This document shows positions 30,525 through 32,276 of a stretch of DNA of 32,276 nt, one piece after another. This stretch comes from Clostridia bacterium (GTDB lineage Bacteria > Bacillota > Clostridia > Oscillospirales > Acutalibacteraceae). The DNA lies in the NCBI GenBank assembly GCA_017621885.1, contig JAGASD010000057.1, positions 1 through 32,276 on the forward strand, given 5' to 3'. A program made the position numbers and the translations under genes. The notes below the pieces were generated by a model that saw only the letters and a program-made list of their open reading frames with translations, was not told the origin of the DNA and did no database searches. Position 1 is the first letter of the stretch; every line of letters begins with the position of its first letter.

Positions 30525-32276
30525 ATGAGTACAAACATCTCAAAACAAAAGCGTGAGGATTTACTCGCCAAAATTAAAGAAATACGCACCTTTATTTCTG
30601 CTGCACCGCAGGATAAAAATACAGGTAATCTTTTGTCGTACCTTTCTGAGCTAGAAAAAGACGTTAACGGGAAGAAATACGGTCTTGTTTTTGAAGAGCA
30701 CCGTGAGGAAATTGATGAGGTTCTTGATACCCATACTCCTGTTCTCACGGAAGATGAAGACCTTTTTATCAATAACGACGGTCAAATGAATTTTCTTATC
30801 GAGGGCGATAATCTCGCTTCGTTAAAGCTTCTTGAAAAGACACATAAAGGAAAGATTGACCTTATTTATATCGATCCGCCTTACAATACAATGAGTACTG
30901 GGTTTACTTATTCTGATACATTGGTGGATAACGGAGATAATTACAGACATTCAAAATGGTCTTCTTTTATGAAAAACCGTTTGGAAATTGCTCGTTCACT
31001 TCTTTCACCAACAGGATGTATTTTTATCTCTATTGATGATAATGAATTTGCAGCTTTAAAATTAGTGTGTGATGAGGTTTTTGGTTGGCAGAATTTTGTT
31101 ACGTCTTGTATGTGGCAAAAAATACACAGCATCAAAAATGATGCTAAGTACATTTCTGTAAATCACGATTATATTTTCGTCTATGCAAAAAACATTGATT
31201 TGCTTAAATTCAATCTTCTTGATCGCACAGATGAAATGAATAGCCGATATAAAAATCCCGACAACGATCCAAGAGGTCCTTGGCAATCAGGTGACTTGGT
31301 TGCAAATGAAATTCGAGTTAATGGAAATTATGATGTAATTGGTCCAACTGGAAAAGTTTTTAATGTTCCTGAGGGTAAACACTGGGTGTATTCAGAGGAA
31401 AATATGCGTACTTTGATTGCAGAGAACAGAATTTGGTTTGGTAAGGACGGAACATCATTTCCGAGAAAGAAACGTTACTTAACAGAGGTTCAGCAAGGTC
31501 GCACACCAGATTCTTGGTGGACAAGTGCTGAAGTTGGGCATAACCAAGAGGGTGCTCGTGAATTAAAATCAGTCTTTGACGGTAGAATTGTCTTTACTAA
31601 CCCAAAACCAACACGTTTGATTGAACGTATTATTAAAATGGGTTCAAAAAGCGATAGCATAATTCTTGATTTCTTTGCAGGAAGTGGCACGACTGGACAT
31701 GCCATTCTAAAATACAATTATAACAACGAAGGTAGTAACCGCCGCTTTATCCTTTGCACCAACAACGAAAATAATATCTGTCGTGATGTTACTTATGAAC
31801 GCATAAAGCGTGTTATTGACAAAGAAGGATATGAAGCAAGTCTAAAATACTACAAAGTGGATTATATCCCCATTTGTGAGCGTATGTATTATGAATATGC
31901 CGACGAGCTTCTTCGACACATCAGAGAACTTGTAGAACTCGAAAATGGTGTTAATTTCACTAACAATGCGGAAATAGCCATTGTTCTTACCGAAGAAGAA
32001 CTTGAAGATTTCATCGCAAACATTGATGATTTCTCAAAGTGCAAAAAGCTCTATATGGGACATGACCTCTTACCTACCGAAGAACAGGAACAGGCTATAT
32101 CCTCACGCAAAATAGAGGTCAATATAATTCCTGATTATTTGCTTATGTGTGATAAAGAAGCAATAGAAGTGCAAAAAATTTTGCCGTTCCTATCCGACAC
32201 TTGGCCATTGTGTCGGATAGGTCGGGCGGTTATTCGGGCAAGTCAATCTTGCCGACAAAGCTGTAATAAATCTCAA
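30525..32276 (+). CDS. mod: Type III restriction-modification methyltransferase Mod (partial)
   Basis: An open frame from ATG 30525 (AAGGAG eight bases upstream) runs past the window end, 584 codons seen. It is a beta-class DNA methyltransferase. The catalytic motif IV DPPYNT lies at 117-122 and the AdoMet motif I LDFFAGSGTTGHA at about 381-393, in the order IV then I, with a long target-recognition region between. The sequence fits type III Mod up to KIEVNIIPDY (about residue 540). After that it reads LLMCDKEAIEVQKILPF and then translates a 12-bp inverted repeat and cysteine-rich sequence, unlike the usual short Mod ending. A Res partner is not seen and may lie beyond the window. Confidence 0.88.
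   Translation, partial: MSTNISKQKREDLLAKIKEIRTFISAAPQDKNTGNLLSYLSELEKDVNGKKYGLVFEEHREEIDEVLDTHTPVLTEDEDLFINNDGQMNFLIEGDNLASLKLLEKTHKGKIDLIYIDPPYNTMSTGFTYSDTLVDNGDNYRHSKWSSFMKNRLEIARSLLSPTGCIFISIDDNEFAALKLVCDEVFGWQNFVTSCMWQKIHSIKNDAKYISVNHDYIFVYAKNIDLLKFNLLDRTDEMNSRYKNPDNDPRGPWQSGDLVANEIRVNGNYDVIGPTGKVFNVPEGKHWVYSEENMRTLIAENRIWFGKDGTSFPRKKRYLTEVQQGRTPDSWWTSAEVGHNQEGARELKSVFDGRIVFTNPKPTRLIERIIKMGSKSDSIILDFFAGSGTTGHAILKYNYNNEGSNRRFILCTNNENNICRDVTYERIKRVIDKEGYEASLKYYKVDYIPICERMYYEYADELLRHIRELVELENGVNFTNNAEIAIVLTEEELEDFIANIDDFSKCKKLYMGHDLLPTEEQEQAISSRKIEVNIIPDYLLMCDKEAIEVQKILPFLSDTWPLCRIGRAVIRASQSCRQSCNKSQ
32189..32221. repeat. Perfect 12-bp inverted repeat near the end of mod
   Basis: CCTATCCGACAC (32189-32200) and GTGTCGGATAGG (32210-32221) flank a nine-base loop. 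A second hairpin (CGGGCAAG-TCAAT-CTTGCCG) follows at about 32236-32254. There is no T-tract. It could be a repeat insertion or an element end. Confidence 0.72.

Overview
The window looks like AT-rich chromosomal DNA of a gut-type Clostridia species (Oscillospiraceae/Ruminococcaceae-like). The evidence is the Gram-positive wall genes murC and murA, strong AGGAGG-type ribosome binding sites with frequent GTG/TTG starts, dockerin-like repeats in a large secreted protein, and a mobilizable element typical of Firmicutes. No rRNA or complete tRNA gene was seen.

Left part, about 1-19,600, is housekeeping and surface functions. In order it holds the tail of a secreted fibronectin III-like protein, murC, a queuosine-precursor transporter (queT) behind a preQ1-I riboswitch, a ThuA-like protein with an SGNH hydrolase, a murA / YycJ-type metallo-hydrolase operon, a secreted SH3 plus C39-like peptidase, and a sigma factor with its transmembrane partner. 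These are followed by a repeat-rich gap, dus, a secreted repeat protein with a cysteine cluster, an FAD oxidoreductase, a YbaK-type deacylase, a 1168-residue dockerin / Ig-like / beta-helix protein, and a frameshifted RibD-like reductase next to a flavin reductase.

Right part, about 19,990 to the window end, is a mobile element. Its left edge carries a sequence matching the 3' end of tmRNA (ssrA) followed by a terminator, and a palindromic cloverleaf-like module. Then, on the minus strand, come a large serine recombinase, a small gene, a relaxase, mobC, a probable oriT, parB, a decayed repA and an unknown gene behind a long attenuator-like leader. A plus-strand cargo pair (peptidase E-like and GNAT acetyltransferase) sits between parB and repA. 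Two genes of the mobilization operon have good ribosome binding sites but non-AUG starts: ATA for the relaxase and ATT for the small gene.

The last 4 kb is a probable defence island. A WYL-domain regulator with a promoter-overlapping dyad is followed by a tight run of a three-helix membrane protein, a TIR-domain protein and a type III DNA methyltransferase (Mod) that runs off the window. The membrane protein plus TIR pair looks like a signalling/effector couple (inference) and is the best candidate here for a little-described system. The Mod reading frame departs from its family's usual end just after residue 540 and runs through a 12-bp inverted repeat, so the gene may be interrupted there.
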